Shown here piece by piece: positions 61,253 through 64,000 of a stretch of DNA of 64,000 nucleotides. Numbering within the stretch: position 1 is the first letter of the stretch; each line of letters begins with the position of its first letter. This stretch comes from Actinomycetales bacterium (GTDB taxonomy: Bacteria; Actinomycetota; Actinomycetes; Actinomycetales; Dermatophilaceae): the NCBI GenBank assembly GCA_016710645.1, contig JADJVI010000052.1, positions 1-64,000 of the forward strand, read 5' to 3'. The notes below the pieces were generated by a model, which saw nothing but the letters and a program-made list of their open reading frames with translations, had not been told where the DNA came from and did not search any database. The translations under genes and the position numbers were made by a program.

Positions 61253-63298
61253 ATGAGTTCGACCGAACGGCCGCGACCGGCAGTGCAGATTCCTGCGCTG
61301 CCGGTCGCGGCCGTCGTCGTCGACAGCGGCCTCGCGCACTTGGACCGCGATTTCGAGTATGCCGTTCCAGCCGACCTGTCCGAGGCGGCCCAGCCCGGGG
61401 TGCGGGTCCGGGTCCGCTTCGCCGGGCGGGACGTCGACGGGTTCGTCGTCGCTCGGCGGGCCGAGGCCGAGCACGACGGTCGCCTGGCGCCGCTGCGGCG
61501 GGTGGTCAGCCCCGAACCCGTCCTCACCCCCGAGATGCTGGCGCTCTGCCGGGCGGTTGCGCAACGGTATGCCGGGGTGCTGGGTGACGTGCTCCGGTTG
61601 GCTATCCCGCCGCGACACGCCGCCGCCGAGCGCGCTCTCGACGCCCACCCCGCACCCATCGCGTCTCCGCCGGAGATACCCGCGGAGGGACCCTGGACGG
61701 CATACCCGGCGGGACCAGCCTTCCTGCGCCGGATCGCGGCGGGCGAGGCCCCGGCCGCGTCGTGGCTGGCCCTCCCGGGGCAGGCCCCGGAGACCGACTG
61801 GCCGCGAGCCCTGGCTGTAGCCGGGGCGACGGCTGCGGCGGCAGGCCGTGGTGCGCTCCTCGTCGTGCCCGACCAGCGGGATCTGGTGCGGGTCGAGGCG
61901 GAGCTCAGCACCATCCTCGGGGTCGGGCGCTATGTCCGGCTGACCGCCGAGCAGGGACCGCAGGCCCGCTACACCGCCTGGCTCAAGGCGCTACGCGGCC
62001 AGGTGCGGGTCGTCGTCGGCACCCGCGCTGCGGCATTTGCCCCCGTGCACGAACTAGGTCTGGTCGCCTGGTGGGACGACGGCGACGACCTGCACCAGGA
62101 GCCCCGGGCCCCGTATCCGCATGTCCGTGAAGTGCTGGCGCGGCGCGCGCGACAGACGGGGGCGGCGCTGCTCAGTGGTGGGTTCACACGCACCGTGCAG
62201 GCGCAACAGCGGGTGGAGGCAGGGGAGTGGGCCTCCGTCGCGAGCCCCTCCGCGACGGTGCGCAACGCCGCACCGCGGGTGCTCATCGCCGGGGAGGGCA
62301 TCGACCTGGAGCGAGATGGCCCGGCCGCTCGCGCCCACCTGCCGTCGGCTGCCTGGCGTGCGGCCAAGAACGCCCTGGCCGATGGGCCGGTGCTCGTGCA
62401 GGTCCCGCGCCGGGGTTACCTCCCAGCGCTGTCCTGCCAGGTATGCCGTGCCCCGGCTCGTTGCCCGCGGTGCCACGGGCCGATGGCGATCCCGGCGCCC
62501 GCTCAGGCGGCCCGATGCCGTTGGTGTGCAGGCGACTTCGGGCCCCAGGGCTTCATCTGCGCGCACTGTGAAGGCACCACGCTTCGATCAAGTACGGTCG
62601 GGGCGCGACGCACCGCAGAGGAGTTGGGGCGGGCCTTCCCCGGGGTGCCGCTGGTGACCTCTGGCGCCGGAGACGTCACGGCCACCGTGCCGGCTCGCCC
62701 GGCCCTCGTCGTGGCGACGCCCGGAGCGGAGCCCACGGCCGAAGGGGGCTATACCGCGGCGCTGCTCTTGGACGCCTGGGCGCTGCTGGAGCGGGCCGAC
62801 CTCGACGCCGGCCTGGAAACCCTGCGGCGTTGGTGTGCCGCAGCCGCGTTGGTGCGTCCGGCCGGGGCCGGTGGGTTGGTCGTCGTCGCCGGGGTGCCCG
62901 CTGGAGTCACCGCGACGCCGGTCGAGGCCTTGGTGCGCTGGGATCCCGCGTGGTTGGCCGAGCGTGAGTTCGCGGAGCGACGTGAGCTGGGGCTGCCTCC
63001 GGCCAGCGCTGTCGCCCGCCTGGCTGGGTCGCGCCGCGCCGTGCTGGCAGCGGCCGACGAGGTGGCCGCAGTCGTCCCGGTCGAGCGGCTGGGCCCGCTC
63101 CCGGTGCCGACCACACGGCATACCGGAGGTGGTGAAGGTGACCCGACCGACCCACCCCCGGTGCAACTTGTCCTGAGGGCTGCACTGTCTGACGCCCCGG
63201 CGCTGGCTGCGGCCCTGGTAGCCGTGCGAGCCGTCCGGAGTGCCCGCAAGGACCCCGAGCCGTTGAGCATCCGGGTGGATTGGTTGGGCGACCAGTAG
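61253..63298 (+). CDS. priA: PriA-like primosomal protein N', helicase-inactive form
   Basis: The 681-residue protein aligns in layout with PriA: N-terminal DNA-binding domain (DRDFEYAVPADL), a RecA-like region, eight zinc cysteines (CQVCRAPARCPRC, CRWC, CAHC), and the C-terminal domain. The P-loop is absent (AGRGALLVVPDQ where GxGKT is expected) and the DEEH box is replaced by WDDGDD. Loss of these motifs is typical of actinobacterial PriA, so it probably binds forks without unwinding. def and fmt follow, as is usual. Confidence 0.9.
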   Translation: MSSTERPRPAVQIPALPVAAVVVDSGLAHLDRDFEYAVPADLSEAAQPGVRVRVRFAGRDVDGFVVARRAEAEHDGRLAPLRRVVSPEPVLTPEMLALCRAVAQRYAGVLGDVLRLAIPPRHAAAERALDAHPAPIASPPEIPAEGPWTAYPAGPAFLRRIAAGEAPAASWLALPGQAPETDWPRALAVAGATAAAAGRGALLVVPDQRDLVRVEAELSTILGVGRYVRLTAEQGPQARYTAWLKALRGQVRVVVGTRAAAFAPVHELGLVAWWDDGDDLHQEPRAPYPHVREVLARRARQTGAALLSGGFTRTVQAQQRVEAGEWASVASPSATVRNAAPRVLIAGEGIDLERDGPAARAHLPSAAWRAAKNALADGPVLVQVPRRGYLPALSCQVCRAPARCPRCHGPMAIPAPAQAARCRWCAGDFGPQGFICAHCEGTTLRSSTVGARRTAEELGRAFPGVPLVTSGAGDVTATVPARPALVVATPGAEPTAEGGYTAALLLDAWALLERADLDAGLETLRRWCAAAALVRPAGAGGLVVVAGVPAGVTATPVEALVRWDPAWLAEREFAERRELGLPPASAVARLAGSRRAVLAAADEVAAVVPVERLGPLPVPTTRHTGGGEGDPTDPPPVQLVLRAALSDAPALAAALVAVRAVRSARKDPEPLSIRVDWLGDQ

Positions 63299-63333
63299 CG
63301 TCTGCGGCCCGGGGCGGCACCTCTTGGACGCCC

Positions 63334-63339
63334 TAGACT
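63334..63339 (+). promoter_or_regulatory. Putative -10 box of def-fmt
   Basis: TAGACT about 48 bases before the def GTG is a good -10 hexamer; no clear -35 at normal distance. Confidence 0.4.
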
Positions 63340-63387
63340 TGGCGACTCATCCCGCGTCCGCTTCTCCCGTGCTTCTGAGGTCTGCCC

Positions 63388-63933
63388 GTGTCGGTCAAGG
63401 ACATCCGTCTGTTCGGTGATCCCATCTTGCGTACTCCTGCCACCGAGGTCGTCGACTTCGACAAGGAACTGCGCCAACTGGTCGCCGACCTCACCGACAC
63501 CATGCTCGATGCCCCGGGGGCGGGCTTGGCGGCGCCGCAGATCGGGGTCGGGCTGCGCGTCTTCACGTATCACGTCGACGGCGTCCTCGGTCACCTCATC
63601 AATCCCGTGCTCGACCTGTCCGACGAGCGCCAGGACGGCCCGGAAGGGTGCCTGTCCTTCCCTGGGTTGTCCATCGACACCCCTCGGGCGCTGCGCGTCG
63701 TTGCGCGCGGCCAGGACCAGCATGGCGAGCCGGTGCTGCTGGAGGGCAGCGAGTTCCTCGCTCGGGCTGTCCAACACGAGACCGACCACCTCGACGGAAT
63801 CCTCTTCATCGACCGTCTGGACAGCCAGGCGCGAAAGGCCGCCATGAAGCTCATCCGCGAGGCCGACTGGGCCGGGTCTGAGCGTCCGGTCGTGCGCACC
63901 AGCCCGCACGCCACCTTCGGTCGGGGGCTCTAG
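63388..63933 (+). CDS. def: Peptide deformylase
   Basis: The 181-residue metalloenzyme removes N-formyl from nascent proteins. All three motifs are present: GAGLAAPQIGV, EGCLSFPG (metal Cys) and QHETDHLDG (HExxH). GTG 63388. Paired with fmt three bases downstream. Confidence 0.97.
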   Translation: MSVKDIRLFGDPILRTPATEVVDFDKELRQLVADLTDTMLDAPGAGLAAPQIGVGLRVFTYHVDGVLGHLINPVLDLSDERQDGPEGCLSFPGLSIDTPRALRVVARGQDQHGEPVLLEGSEFLARAVQHETDHLDGILFIDRLDSQARKAAMKLIREADWAGSERPVVRTSPHATFGRGL

Positions 63934-63936
63934 CTC

Positions 63937-64000
63937 ATGAGAGTCGTCTTCGCCGGCACGCCCGACGTCGCCATCCCGAGCCTGGAGGCGCTCATCGCCT
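63937..64000 (+). CDS. fmt: Methionyl-tRNA formyltransferase (5' end only)
   Basis: The first 21 codons read MRVVFAGTPDVAIPSLEAL, the characteristic N-terminus of Fmt, which formylates initiator Met-tRNA. The gene runs off the window. ATG 63937 is three bases after the def stop. Confidence 0.9.
   Translation, partial: MRVVFAGTPDVAIPSLEALIA

Overview
The window is one strongly GC-rich chromosomal stretch of an actinobacterium, most likely in Micrococcales. The evidence is GTG starts, TANNNT -10 boxes lying directly upstream of start codons, an actinobacterial-type integration host factor, a PriA without helicase motifs, WXG100 proteins, paired WS/DGAT acyltransferases, and the gene orders mltG-aroE-prepilin peptidase-aroCKB-efp-nusB and pyrR-B-C-carAB-pyrD-F-mihF-gmk-rpoZ-coaBC-metK...priA-def-fmt. 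A Dermatophilaceae/Intrasporangiaceae-like host is an inference.

Layout. 1-3490: end of an rRNA operon (spacer, 23S, 5S, terminator). 3526-12708: tightly packed housekeeping genes, often with ATGA/GTGA overlaps (TPR protein, HAD phosphatase, phasin-like protein, tlyA, nadK, recN, pyrG, Nudix). 12786-15134: an accessory ESX-type toxin module with a WXG100 protein, a second WXG100 gene broken by an in-frame TAA, a large toxin with a BECR-like C-terminal domain, and a candidate immunity gene. 15261-26266: aspS, an MMPL transporter, rarA, two small membrane proteins, alaS, ruvX and mltG. 26263-31845: shikimate genes with a prepilin peptidase, then efp and nusB. 31868-36699: an interruption with a VOC protein, AIM24, a proline-rich protein and two WS/DGAT genes. 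36883-46235: the complete UMP operon behind a PyrR-type RNA element. 46242-48959: panC-panB-DUF2520 on the minus strand. 49085-52906: mihF, gmk, rpoZ, coaBC, metK. 52958-61212: a D-xylose island (xylBA, ROK regulator, xylFGH) inserted between metK and priA. 61253-64000: priA, def and the start of fmt.

The most striking signal is not a gene. A short asymmetric motif, ACGGCATACC (core CGGCATAC / GTATGCCG), recurs about 77 times by hand count outside the rRNA region, about equally on both strands. It lies mostly inside coding sequence, but also in intergenic DNA. Two copies in inverted orientation form a perfect 20-bp stem between the convergent aspS and MMPL genes. A hand estimate at about 69% GC expects two or three copies of the 8-mer. 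Dispersal in coding DNA, both orientations, and pairing into a terminator-like hairpin recall the DNA uptake sequences of Neisseriaceae and Pasteurellaceae. I know of no such description in actinobacteria. The function is unproven.

Regulatory logic visible in the DNA includes a PyrR binding loop that partly pairs the pyrR Shine-Dalgarno, a 21-bp element shared by the xylA and xylF promoters that probably binds the ROK regulator, a hairpin between xylF and xylG, and several leaderless-type starts (recN, pyrG, Nudix, DUF948, priA). No CRISPR array, insertion sequence, tRNA gene or origin was found. Every gap between genes is under 300 bases.
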